A stretch of 64,000 bases of DNA from an uncultured Roseicyclus sp. (lineage in GTDB: Bacteria; Pseudomonadota; Alphaproteobacteria; Rhodobacterales; Rhodobacteraceae). The translations under genes and the position numbers were made by a program. How positions within the stretch are numbered: the first letter of the stretch is position 1; every line of letters starts with the position of its first letter. Of the stretch, positions 16,830-24,233 are shown one piece after another. The stretch is from assembly GCA_937139335.1 (NCBI GenBank), contig CAKZPN010000014.1, forward strand, positions 1 through 64,000, given 5' to 3'. A model generated the notes under the pieces. The model saw nothing but the letters and a program-made list of their open reading frames with translations. It ran no database searches and was not told the origin of the DNA.

Positions 16830-17758
16830 TCGCCATAGCACTCGCCATCGCGCCGATCTTTTTGCTGATCGTGACGGGCTACGCGCTCAGGCGCGGCGGC
16901 ATCCCGTCGGAGGAATTCTGGACGCTGAACGACCGGCTGGTCTATTTCGTGCTGATGCCGGCGCTGTTCTTCGTGCGCATTTCCGAGGCCGACCTGTCGG
17001 ACCCGGATCTGATCCCCTACGGTGCGACGCTCTACGCCGGGTTCTTCACCGCGATCATCGCGGGGACCGCGATGGCGCTGGTCCTGCGCTACGGCGCGCC
17101 GCAGGCGACCTCGATCCTGCAAGGGGCGGGGCGCTTCAACACCTTCATCGCGCTCGCCGTGGCCGAGGCGCTTTACGGTCTGCCGGCGCTGCAACTGGCC
17201 GTGCTGGGCGCGGCGCTGCTGGTGCCGGTGGTGAACCTGACGGTGGTGGGCCTCTTCTCGGTCCTGCTGCCGCGGCCGGGCAGCTCGGTGCTGCTGAGTG
17301 CCGCGAAAAGCCTCGCAACCAACCCGCTGATCCTGTCGATTCTAGCCGCCGCGATCGTGAACCGGCTCGGCTGGGCGCCGATCCCGGTGGTGCAGGAAAC
17401 ACTGAGCGTGCTGGGGCAGGCGGCGCTGCCGATCATGCTGCTCTGCGTCGGCGCGAGCCTCAAGCTGCGCGGGCTCCACGCCGATGCACTGCCGATGGCG
17501 CTGGCGGCCGTGGGCAAGCTGGTGGTGTTTCCCGCCGTCATCCTGGTGCTGGCGCTGATCCTCGGCCTGCCGCCTGTCACCGCGCAGGTGGCGCTGATCT
17601 ACGGCGCGCTGCCCACGGGTGTCGCCGCCTACACGCTGGCCCGCCAACTGGGCGGTGATGCACCGCTGATGGCGGCGATGATCACGGTGCAGACGCTGCT
17701 GGCCTTCGCGGTCATGCCGCTGTGGCTCACGCTCGGGGCACGGGTGTTCGGGCTATAG
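16826..17758 (+). CDS. AEC-family (auxin efflux carrier) transporter
   Basis: 310-residue membrane carrier of the AEC family, with ten predicted helices and the internal pseudo-repeat. Typical segments are LIVTGYALRRGG at the N terminus, GAGRFNTFIALAVAEALYG and LPTGVAAYTLARQLGGD near the C terminus. Bacterial AEC proteins move malate or other carboxylates; the substrate here is unknown. It is translationally coupled to the preceding EamA gene. Its end overlaps the convergent NUDIX gene by 6 bp. Confidence 0.88.
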   Translation: MIAIALAIAPIFLLIVTGYALRRGGIPSEEFWTLNDRLVYFVLMPALFFVRISEADLSDPDLIPYGATLYAGFFTAIIAGTAMALVLRYGAPQATSILQGAGRFNTFIALAVAEALYGLPALQLAVLGAALLVPVVNLTVVGLFSVLLPRPGSSVLLSAAKSLATNPLILSILAAAIVNRLGWAPIPVVQETLSVLGQAALPIMLLCVGASLKLRGLHADALPMALAAVGKLVVFPAVILVLALILGLPPVTAQVALIYGALPTGVAAYTLARQLGGDAPLMAAMITVQTLLAFAVMPLWLTLGARVFGL

Positions 17759-18448
17759 CCGCGAGAACCGGCTGACCTGGGTCCGGTTGTCGAAGAACGG
17801 CACGCCGGGCGCATTGCGCCCCTCCAGCCGGGCGGCAAGTTCGGCCAGCACCACCTCGGTGATGAACGGCATGTCGAAGCCGCGCACCTCGTCGAGAGGG
17901 ATCCATTGCAGCACGCCCAGTTCCTCCTCGGCGCGGCCGAAATCGTCGGGATCGTTGCGCAGGTGGTCCGCCATCACCAGGAAAAACCGCGCGTCGAACC
18001 GGCGCGGCCGGCCCGGCGGCGTGATCGCGCGGAAGAAGAAGGTCAGGTCCTTGCCGTCGGGAAGATGCCCGGTGCCGAGGTAGCCGCGCCAGCCCTGCGG
18101 CTTTTCCATCTCATCCGCGCGCGGGTCGAGATCGCCGATCAGCAAACCGGTCTCCTCCCACAGCTCGCGGGTGGCGGCGGCGATCAGCGGCTCGGGCGCA
18201 AGATCGCTGTCATGGGCCAATGCCGCGGTGCAGGCGGGCGTAGCCGGGGCGGCCAGCGGGATCGTCGCATCGACCGCATCGACCGCACCGCCCGGAAACA
18301 CGAATTTCGACGGCATGAAGGCGGCGGTGTCGCCGCGCTGGCCCATCAGCACGCGCGGCCGCGTGTCGGCATCGCGCAGCACGATCACCGTGGCGGCATT
18401 CCGGACGGCGGTCTTGTCCACTAGAATCCGTGCATCCGCTTGGCCCAT
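17753..18448 (-). CDS. NUDIX hydrolase
   Basis: 231 residues. The NUDIX box is present as FVFPGGAVDA followed after an insertion by AATRELWEETGLLIG, with the REx2EE metal-binding glutamates intact. The fold suggests pyrophosphate hydrolysis; the insertion between the strand and the box resembles the NUDT19/RP2-like branch. The ATG at 18448 lies inside the 3' end of the DUF983 gene; a GTG at 18421 abutting that stop is an alternative giving 222 residues. The two genes are clearly linked. Confidence 0.88.
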   Translation of the reverse strand: MGQADARILVDKTAVRNAATVIVLRDADTRPRVLMGQRGDTAAFMPSKFVFPGGAVDAVDATIPLAAPATPACTAALAHDSDLAPEPLIAAATRELWEETGLLIGDLDPRADEMEKPQGWRGYLGTGHLPDGKDLTFFFRAITPPGRPRRFDARFFLVMADHLRNDPDDFGRAEEELGVLQWIPLDEVRGFDMPFITEVVLAELAARLEGRNAPGVPFFDNRTQVSRFSRL

Positions 18449-18831
18449 TGTATCCCCACGATCATGCCCTTGAAGCGCGGCAGAAGGTAGAGGGCCATGG
18501 CGATGACGCCAACCGAAAACGTCCCCGCCATCACCCAGGGGCTGGGCTGGAACGTCTCGTAGGTGACAAGCTGCAGCGTGCCCATGACCTTGGCCGTCAG
18601 CAGGATCGACAGGTAGGCCGGCCCGTCATCGGCCCGCGCATGGCTCAGATCCTCGCCGCAGGCGGGGCATTCCGCACTCAGCTTGAGATAGCCGTCGAAC
18701 AGGTGCCCCTCGCCACAATTCGGGCAGCGGCGGACAAGCCCGCGGCGCAGCGCTGGGCCCATCGGGCGGTCGGGCCGGACGGCCGGGTCGGCCATGATTT
18801 CGGTGCGGAGGGGGATGTCGAGATCGCTCAT
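18421..18831 (-). CDS. DUF983 family protein
   Basis: 136 residues. A zinc-ribbon-like N terminus (CPNCGEGHLFDGYLKLSAECPACGEDL, two C-x2-C pairs) is followed by two hydrophobic helices (residues about 68-88 and 94-114) and a basic tail. This is the DUF983 arrangement, often found near cytochrome oxidase assembly genes in alphaproteobacteria; the function is unknown. It overlaps the NUDIX gene and is presumably cotranscribed with it. Confidence 0.87.
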   Translation of the reverse strand: MSDLDIPLRTEIMADPAVRPDRPMGPALRRGLVRRCPNCGEGHLFDGYLKLSAECPACGEDLSHARADDGPAYLSILLTAKVMGTLQLVTYETFQPSPWVMAGTFSVGVIAMALYLLPRFKGMIVGIQWAKRMHGF

Positions 18832-18964
18832 GCACCCGTAGATGGAGCGCCGCGCCGCCCCTGTCCAGAGACCTGACGCCGCGCCCCGACAAGATTTCTG
18901 CGACGGAACCCCGCCGCCCCTGCGTGGAACGGGTCAGACAAGGCAGACAACAGGAGAAATGCTC

Positions 18965-19498
18965 ATGTCCATGTTCAAGGCAAGTGTTCTGGCCATCCTG
19001 ATCCCGATGGCCCTCGCCGCGCCCGCACTGGCGCAACAGGGCCCCGGCAATGGCCCGCGCGGCGGTGGTATCGGCGGCGGCTTCGGCCCGCAGATGCTGT
19101 TTTCCGAGATGGATCTCGACGGCAACGGCGCGGTGACGCTGGAAGAGATGCAAAACGCCACCCAAAGCCGCTTCGCCAACGCCGATACCGATGGCGACGG
19201 GCTGCTCAGCCGGGACGAGATGCTCGCCCAGGCCATGACCCGCGCCGAGACCGCAGTTGATCTGATGCTGGAGAATGCCGACAGCGATGGCGACGGTGCG
19301 CTCAGCCAGGCCGAGATCGACGCCATGCGCGCCGCCCGCCGGACGGCGGGGATGGAGCGCATGTTCGCCCGCGTCGACGCCGATGGCGACGGTCAGGTGA
19401 CTCAGGCCGAGATGGACCAGATGATGCAGCGCTTCGGCGAGCGTCGCGGCGACCGCGGCGATCGTCACGGCTGGGGCCACGGTTTCTGGCGCAACTGA
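18965..19498 (+). CDS. Secreted EF-hand calcium-binding protein
   Basis: 177 residues. A signal peptide (residues 1-22, ending in APALAQ) precedes a glycine-rich linker and four EF-hand loops: DLDGNGAVTLEE, DTDGDGLLSRDE, DSDGDGALSQAE and DADGDGQVTQAE. All loop ligand positions look intact, so calcium binding in the periplasm is likely. Two upstream ATGs are closer to the AGGAG at 18953-18957; the ATG at 18965 gives proper spacing. A strong terminator follows, yet an ECF sigma gene starts just downstream, hinting at a functional link. Confidence 0.88.
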   Translation: MSMFKASVLAILIPMALAAPALAQQGPGNGPRGGGIGGGFGPQMLFSEMDLDGNGAVTLEEMQNATQSRFANADTDGDGLLSRDEMLAQAMTRAETAVDLMLENADSDGDGALSQAEIDAMRAARRTAGMERMFARVDADGDGQVTQAEMDQMMQRFGERRGDRGDRHGWGHGFWRN

Positions 19499-19509
19499 GA
19501 CGCGCCTGT

Positions 19510-19550
19510 GGGATGCGCGCCGCAGGTCAGGTCGGCGCGCATCCCGTCTT
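19510..19550 (+). terminator. Strong hairpin terminator after EF-hand gene
   Basis: A perfect 13-bp stem (19510-19522 GGGATGCGCGCCG with 19533-19545), a 10-nt loop and a downstream GTCTTT. It separates the EF-hand gene from the sigma factor gene, so the latter probably has its own promoter or depends on read-through. Confidence 0.8.
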
Positions 19551-19582
19551 TCGCGCTTCCGAAGGGGACGGTAGTCATAGGC

Positions 19583-20170
19583 ATGTCGCAGGATCTGCCC
19601 GCGGTTTCCCGGCTCTCCGATGGGGCGCTGATGGTCCTCTTCGCCAATGGCGATCCGGGGGCGGCGCGGGCCTTGACGACACGGCTTCTGCCGCGCGCGC
19701 TCAGCCACGCCGCCCGCGTGCTGGGCGACCGGGCCGAGGCCGAGGATGTGGCGCAGGAGGCGATGATGCGGCTCTGGAAGGCGGCGCGCGACTGGCGACA
19801 GGACGGCGGCGCGGAGCCGGCGACCTGGCTCTACCGCGTGGTCGCGAACCTCTGCGTCGACCGGCTGCGCCGGGCGCGGCGGTTGGACCCGCTCGACGAT
19901 CCCGACGCGGCAGCAGATAGCACGCCGGGCGTCGAGGCCCGGATGGTCGAGACCGAGAGGATGGCGGCGCTGGATGCGGCGCTGGCCAACCTGCCGGAAC
20001 GGCAGCGCCAGGCGGTGGTGCTGCGCCATATCGAGGGGCTGTCGAACCCCGAGATCGCGATGATACTGGATGTGGGCGTGGAGGCTGTCGAAAGCCTCAC
20101 CGCCCGTGGCAAGCGCGCGCTGGGCGCGGTGCTGGCCGGCAGGAAGGAGGCGCTGGGTTATGATCGATGA
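19583..20170 (+). CDS. ECF-type RNA polymerase sigma factor
   Basis: 195 residues. Region 2 reads HAARVLGDRAEAEDVAQEAMMRLWKAARDW and ATWLYRVVANLCVDRLRRARR; region 4 reads LDAALANLPERQRQAVVLRHIEGLSNPEIAMILDVGVEAVESLTARGKRAL. No region 3 is present, as expected for the ECF group. The downstream anti-sigma-like and CnrX-like genes overlap it and resemble the CnrYXH arrangement, suggesting envelope metal or stress sensing. The ATG at 19583 has only a weak ribosome site, so the start is uncertain. Confidence 0.9.
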   Translation: MSQDLPAVSRLSDGALMVLFANGDPGAARALTTRLLPRALSHAARVLGDRAEAEDVAQEAMMRLWKAARDWRQDGGAEPATWLYRVVANLCVDRLRRARRLDPLDDPDAAADSTPGVEARMVETERMAALDAALANLPERQRQAVVLRHIEGLSNPEIAMILDVGVEAVESLTARGKRALGAVLAGRKEALGYDR

Positions 20171-20540
20171 TCGAGACGATGCAGGGCTGGAGGCGCTGTT
20201 TCGCGCCGCGCGCGGGGCCGAGGCGCCGGGCGACGATCTTGTCGCGCGGGTGCTGGCCGATGCCGCCGAGGTGCAGGCAGAGCTGACCGCGGCCCCCGCG
20301 CCGCGCCCCCGTGCTGGCCGCGGCTGGCTCGGTGGCCTTGTGCAGACGATCGGCGGATGGCCGGCGGTCTCGGGCGTGACGTTGGCGGGCCTCGCCGGGC
20401 TGGCCATCGGGTTCTCGGCTCCGGACCTCGTGGACAGCTGGTCGGGCGGCCAGATCTGGACGCTGTCGGGTGGGGCAGGGACCATGCCCGAGATCGGCGC
20501 GCTCTGGGACGGCACATGGGAGGAGACTGGCGATGTCTGA
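20160..20540 (+). CDS. Single-span membrane protein, probable anti-sigma factor
   Basis: 126 residues with no motif I recognise. The N-terminal acidic/arginine-rich segment (residues 1-50) could bind the sigma factor; one hydrophobic segment (about residues 67-85) would anchor it, leaving a short C-terminal tail. The ATG overlaps the end of the sigma gene by 11 bp and its own end overlaps the next start by 8 bp, an operon arrangement typical of sigma/anti-sigma pairs. The function is inferred from position only. Confidence 0.6.
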   Translation: MIDDRDDAGLEALFRAARGAEAPGDDLVARVLADAAEVQAELTAAPAPRPRAGRGWLGGLVQTIGGWPAVSGVTLAGLAGLAIGFSAPDLVDSWSGGQIWTLSGGAGTMPEIGALWDGTWEETGDV

Positions 20541-21057
20541 ACCGAACGGCGGGCAGGGGCCGCGCCCCGCAGGCGGGCGCGGCGTGAAGATCGCGCTGGG
20601 CCTGTCGCTGGCGGTGAACCTCCTGATCATCGGCCTTGTCGCGGGGGCGCTGATTGCGGTCGGCCCGCGCCGCGGTCCCGACGATGACCCGCGCCTGCGC
20701 ACGTTGGGCCTTGGCCCCTTCGCCCTCGCCCTGTCGCGCGAGGACCGCGAGGAAGTGACCGGGCGGCTCGACCGCGAAGCGCTGAGGGGCGAGCGGCGGG
20801 AGCTTGGGGCAGGGCTGGTGCAATTGCGCGCGGCGCTTCTGGCCGAGCCCTTCGACCGTGCGTCTGCCGAGGCGGCGCTGGCGCAATCGCGCAACGCCAC
20901 CGCGGCGGTGCAGGGCTACGGTCACACGGCGCTTCTGGACCAGATCGAGACAATGAGCGCGGAGGACCGGCGCGAACTGGCCGAGCGGCTGGGCCGCGTC
21001 CTGCACCGGATGGGTGGGCGCGACCGGGGGGACAGGGACAGGGACGGCGACCGCTGA
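20533..21057 (+). CDS. Periplasmic heavy-metal sensor-like protein (CnrX/Spy type)
   Basis: 174 residues. A membrane helix (about residues 18-40) precedes a periplasmic helical region: ALSREDREEVTGRLDREALRG, LLAEPFDRASAEAALAQSRN, and LGRVLHRMGG. This order of amphipathic helices resembles the Metal_resist/Spy family found with CnrH-like sigma factors. No clear metal-binding His/Cys cluster is seen apart from scattered histidines, so metal sensing is inferred. It is the last gene of the sigma operon and converges with pleD. Confidence 0.7.
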   Translation: MSEPNGGQGPRPAGGRGVKIALGLSLAVNLLIIGLVAGALIAVGPRRGPDDDPRLRTLGLGPFALALSREDREEVTGRLDREALRGERRELGAGLVQLRAALLAEPFDRASAEAALAQSRNATAAVQGYGHTALLDQIETMSAEDRRELAERLGRVLHRMGGRDRGDRDRDGDR

Positions 21058-21061
21058 GCGG

Positions 21062-22444
21062 TCAGGCGACCGGCAGCGGCGACAGCGTCACCTGATCGCG
21101 GCCATGCGCCTTGGCGCCGTAGAGCGCGGCATCGGCGCGGTCGAGCAGGCTTTGCGCCGTTTCCGCCATGCCCGGCGCAGCCAGCGCGATGCCGACGCTC
21201 AGCGTGATCGCCAAGGGCGGCGTGTCACCCCCCACGGCAAAGCTGTGGTCGGCAATGGCGGCGCGCAATTGCTCGGCCCGCGCCAGCGCCGTCGCGCTGT
21301 CGCTGTCGGGCAAGGCGACGAGGAATTCCTCCCCCCCGATCCGCGCCAGCAGGTCGCCCGCCCGCACCTGCGCGCGCAGCCGCCGCGCCACGAGGTCGAG
21401 CACCTGGTCGCCGGCGAAATGGCCGTGGGTGTCGTTCACCTGCTTGAAATGGTCGATGTCGAGCAGCATCACCGCCAGCCGACGCCCCGAGCGCGCCAGC
21501 ATCTGTTCGAGCTGGAACATGCCGTAGCGGCGGTTGTGCAGCCCGGTCAGGCTGTCGGTCACGGCCATGTCGAGCCCCGCCTTCAGCGAGGCGCGCAGCC
21601 GGTCAGCCTGCCGCTTGCGGCCAAGCTGGGCGCGGATGCGGATCGCGAGTTCCTGCGCGTCGAACGGATCGTAGAGGATGTCATGCGCCCCGAGGTCGAG
21701 CGCAATGGCGGCGCGTTCGCTATCACCCTGCGGCAGGATCATCACCGTGGCCGCATTGCGCGTGCCCGGTCGCGAGCGCAGGTCGGACAGCAGGCGAAGC
21801 CCCTCGTTACGGTGCGCGAGGTCGGCGGCGATCACGAAGACATCGGGCGCATCGTCGTCATCGGTCCCGAAACTGCCCAGCGCCGCGTCGCGCGGCAGGA
21901 TCGACACCGCGCCGCCCACGCGGTCGTCGAGCACCGTCTTCCACAGCACCGCCCCCTTGGGCCCCGAGGCGATCAGCGCGATATGGCCCGGCTTCTCCTT
22001 GCCGGTGAACCCCGCCGCGGCCTCGGCAAAGCCGAGCGCCGGCTCGCCCCGCTGCTTCAGCTCTCGGGCGGTGTCGCGCGCGCGCAAAAGCGAGCGCACC
22101 CGCGCCAGCAGCGTCACCTCGTCCACCGGCTTGGTCAGGAAATCGTCGGCCCCGGCCTCCAGCCCCGCCATCTTGCTGTCGCGGTCGGCCAGCGCGGTGA
22201 TCAGGATCACGGGAATGTCGGCGGTCTCGGGCTGCGCCTTGAGCCTGCGGCACACCTCCAGCCCCGACATGTCGGGCATCACCACGTCGAGCAGGATCAG
22301 GTCGGGCGGGTTGGCGCGGGCGGCATCAAGGGCCGCGGTGCCGCAATCGGCCTGGTCGACGGCATAGCAGGCGGTCGCCAGCTTCACCTTCATGACGATG
22401 CGGTTCGTGGCCACGTCGTCGACAACCAGAATTCGCCCTGTCAT
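21062..22444 (-). CDS. pleD: PleD-type response regulator diguanylate cyclase
   Basis: 460 residues: receiver domain 1 (residues 1-120, phosphoacceptor in LILLDVVMPDMSG), a second degenerate receiver-like domain (about 150-270), and a GGDEF domain (about 290-450). The active site reads RIGGEEF, and an RxxD inhibitory site (RAGD) lies five residues upstream, so product inhibition by c-di-GMP is expected. This REC-REC-GGDEF order defines PleD, a polar c-di-GMP synthase in Caulobacter development. The start is the MTGRILVVDD ATG, with AGG upstream. It is divergent from the DUF3572 gene. Confidence 0.93.
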   Translation of the reverse strand: MTGRILVVDDVATNRIVMKVKLATACYAVDQADCGTAALDAARANPPDLILLDVVMPDMSGLEVCRRLKAQPETADIPVILITALADRDSKMAGLEAGADDFLTKPVDEVTLLARVRSLLRARDTARELKQRGEPALGFAEAAAGFTGKEKPGHIALIASGPKGAVLWKTVLDDRVGGAVSILPRDAALGSFGTDDDDAPDVFVIAADLAHRNEGLRLLSDLRSRPGTRNAATVMILPQGDSERAAIALDLGAHDILYDPFDAQELAIRIRAQLGRKRQADRLRASLKAGLDMAVTDSLTGLHNRRYGMFQLEQMLARSGRRLAVMLLDIDHFKQVNDTHGHFAGDQVLDLVARRLRAQVRAGDLLARIGGEEFLVALPDSDSATALARAEQLRAAIADHSFAVGGDTPPLAITLSVGIALAAPGMAETAQSLLDRADAALYGAKAHGRDQVTLSPLPVA

Positions 22445-22560
22445 GCGCGCCTCGTTAAGGATACTCGTCTGTCCGTCCGACGGGTCGTTGCGGGGGACTG
22501 TGCGACGGTTTTGGCCCTGAATGGTTAACAAAGTCTTTAGCCGATGAGCGGTACTTGGGG

Positions 22561-22839
22561 ATGAATCAAGAATTGGCGGAAATCCGCGCGGTCGGCGTGC
22601 TGGGCTGGCTCGCCGGCCAGGAAGAGCTGTTCCCGGTGTTCCTCGGCGCGACCGGTACCTCCGAGGCCGACCTGCGCAGCCGTGCCGGCGAGGCGGAGTT
22701 CCTGGCCGCGGTCATGGATTTCCTGATGAACGATGACGCCTGGGTGATCGACTGCGCCACGGCGCTGGGCTGGCGCCCCGAGGAGGTGCTGCAGATCCGC
22801 GCCGCGCTGCCCGGCGGCGACCTGCCGCACTGGACCTGA
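22561..22839 (+). CDS. DUF3572 family protein
   Basis: 92-residue acidic, helical protein. VLGWLAGQEELFPVFLGATG...EAEFLAAVMDFLMNDDAWVIDCATALGWRPEEV matches the DUF3572 profile found almost only in alphaproteobacteria, often beside pleD or divK. The function is unknown. The ATG at 22561 follows a GGGG stretch; a TTG at 22555 is in frame. It is divergent from pleD with 116 bp between. Confidence 0.85.
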   Translation: MNQELAEIRAVGVLGWLAGQEELFPVFLGATGTSEADLRSRAGEAEFLAAVMDFLMNDDAWVIDCATALGWRPEEVLQIRAALPGGDLPHWT

Positions 22840-22857
22840 GCGGGCGCGGGACGCGGC

Positions 22858-23301
22858 TCAGGACAACTCGTCGGCCGAGAGTTTCGCCAGCAGCGCCTTG
22901 AGCGTTTCCAGTTCCGCCATCGTCAGCTTGTGATGGAAATAGACCGAGGCCGCGCGGCAGATCGGCAGCGCCGCGTCGAACTGGGCTTGGCCCAATTCGG
23001 TCAGCCGCACCTCTGTGGTGCGCCGGTCGTCGCGCCCCATCTCCCGCATGATCAGCCCGTCGTTTTCCAACTGACGCAGCGCGCGCGAAGTGGCTGTCCG
23101 GTCGATCCCGACGAAATTCGCGATGTCCGACGGGTTCTTCTTGCCGTCTTCGGCGACCGCGACGAGCACGCACCAGCCGACCCGAGTGAGCCCGAAGCGC
23201 CGCAGGTCATCCTCCACCCGCCGCTCGAGGATCCGGGCGGTCCGGGTGATCTGGTGGCCCACGCTGTCTCGCAGGCTGTATTTTTTTGTGGTGCCGTCCA
23301 T
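22858..23301 (-). CDS. MarR family transcriptional regulator
   Basis: 147 residues with the winged-helix MarR fold: CVLVAVAEDGKKNPSDIANFVGIDRTATSRALRQLENDGL is the DNA-binding helix-turn-helix, and REMGRDDRRTTEVRLTELG the wing. Such proteins respond to small phenolic or other ligands. It is divergent from the HAD hydrolase gene; an inverted TAGAGC/GCTCTA pair (23317-23322, 23351-23356) in the shared spacer is a possible operator. Which gene it controls is not known. Confidence 0.9.
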   Translation of the reverse strand: MDGTTKKYSLRDSVGHQITRTARILERRVEDDLRRFGLTRVGWCVLVAVAEDGKKNPSDIANFVGIDRTATSRALRQLENDGLIMREMGRDDRRTTEVRLTELGQAQFDAALPICRAASVYFHHKLTMAELETLKALLAKLSADELS

Positions 23302-23390
23302 CGTGATCTCGCGGTATAGAGCGAAAAAGTCATCGTGTCATGCCGATATAGCTCTAGTGCGAACTTTTGGAAACCAGACAATCAAGGGTT

Positions 23391-24098
23391 GTGCCATTGC
23401 CGGGTAGACACACGGGCCTCCTGTTCGACAAGGACGGCACCTTGTTCGATTTCCACCAGAGCTGGTCGGCCTGGGCCCACAGCCTCATCGACACGCTGAC
23501 GGAGGGCGTCGCGACACGTCGCGACGCCTTGGCGCGCGCGCTGGAATACGACTACGACCGCAGGGCCTTTCACCCCGGCGCCTTGTCGGTGTCGGGCACC
23601 GTCCGCGAACAGGCCGAAATCCTCGCGCCGGTGCTGCCGCATTGGACGACCGACCGGATCGAGGCGTTTCTCAAGCGCGCCGCCGCCACCGCCCTCATGG
23701 TGCCCGCAACCCCGCTGGTGCCGCTGCTCGACCGGCTCCGGGCCGACGGGCTGCGCCTGGGCGTGGCCACGAACGATGCCGAATCCGCCGCGCGGAAACA
23801 CCTGGAAGGCGCCGAGATCCTCGAAAAATTCGACTACATCGTCGGCTACGACTCAGGCCATGGCGCCAAGCCCGAACCCGGCATGTGCGCGGCATTCGCC
23901 ACCACGCTCGACCTCGACCCCGCGGCTTGCGTGATGATCGGCGACAGCCTGCACGACCTCGTCGCCGGGCGCGGGGCAGGGATGGCGACGGTGGCGGTGC
24001 TGACCGGTCTGGCGGACGCCGACGAGCTTGGTCCGCATGCCGACGTGGTTCTGCCCGACATCTCCGCCTTGCCCGGCTGGCTCGCCACGCAGGTCTGA
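23391..24098 (+). CDS. HAD family hydrolase (phosphoglycolate phosphatase-like)
   Basis: 235 residues. Motif I is LLFDKDGTLFDFH (nucleophile Asp), motif II is the threonine in LGVATNDAES, motif III the lysine in HGAKPEPGM, and motif IV VMIGDSLHDLVAG. The helical cap between motifs I and II is type C1, as in Gph. The substrate is a small phosphoester, identity unknown. Start: GTG 23391 is used here, but TTG 23397 has a better-spaced AAGGG and TTG 23367 is also open, so the N terminus is uncertain. Confidence 0.85.
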   Translation: MPLPGRHTGLLFDKDGTLFDFHQSWSAWAHSLIDTLTEGVATRRDALARALEYDYDRRAFHPGALSVSGTVREQAEILAPVLPHWTTDRIEAFLKRAAATALMVPATPLVPLLDRLRADGLRLGVATNDAESAARKHLEGAEILEKFDYIVGYDSGHGAKPEPGMCAAFATTLDLDPAACVMIGDSLHDLVAGRGAGMATVAVLTGLADADELGPHADVVLPDISALPGWLATQV

Positions 24099-24233
24099 CG
24101 AACGGGCCCGCACGTCGCGGAAATGCGACCTCGGGCGTCGGATACGGGCAACACGCGCCGGGACCGATGCGCGAGGCTGGACCCCGACCCGCGCGCCCCG
24201 GCCTGTGCCGGGACTGCCCAAGGAACGCCCCCG

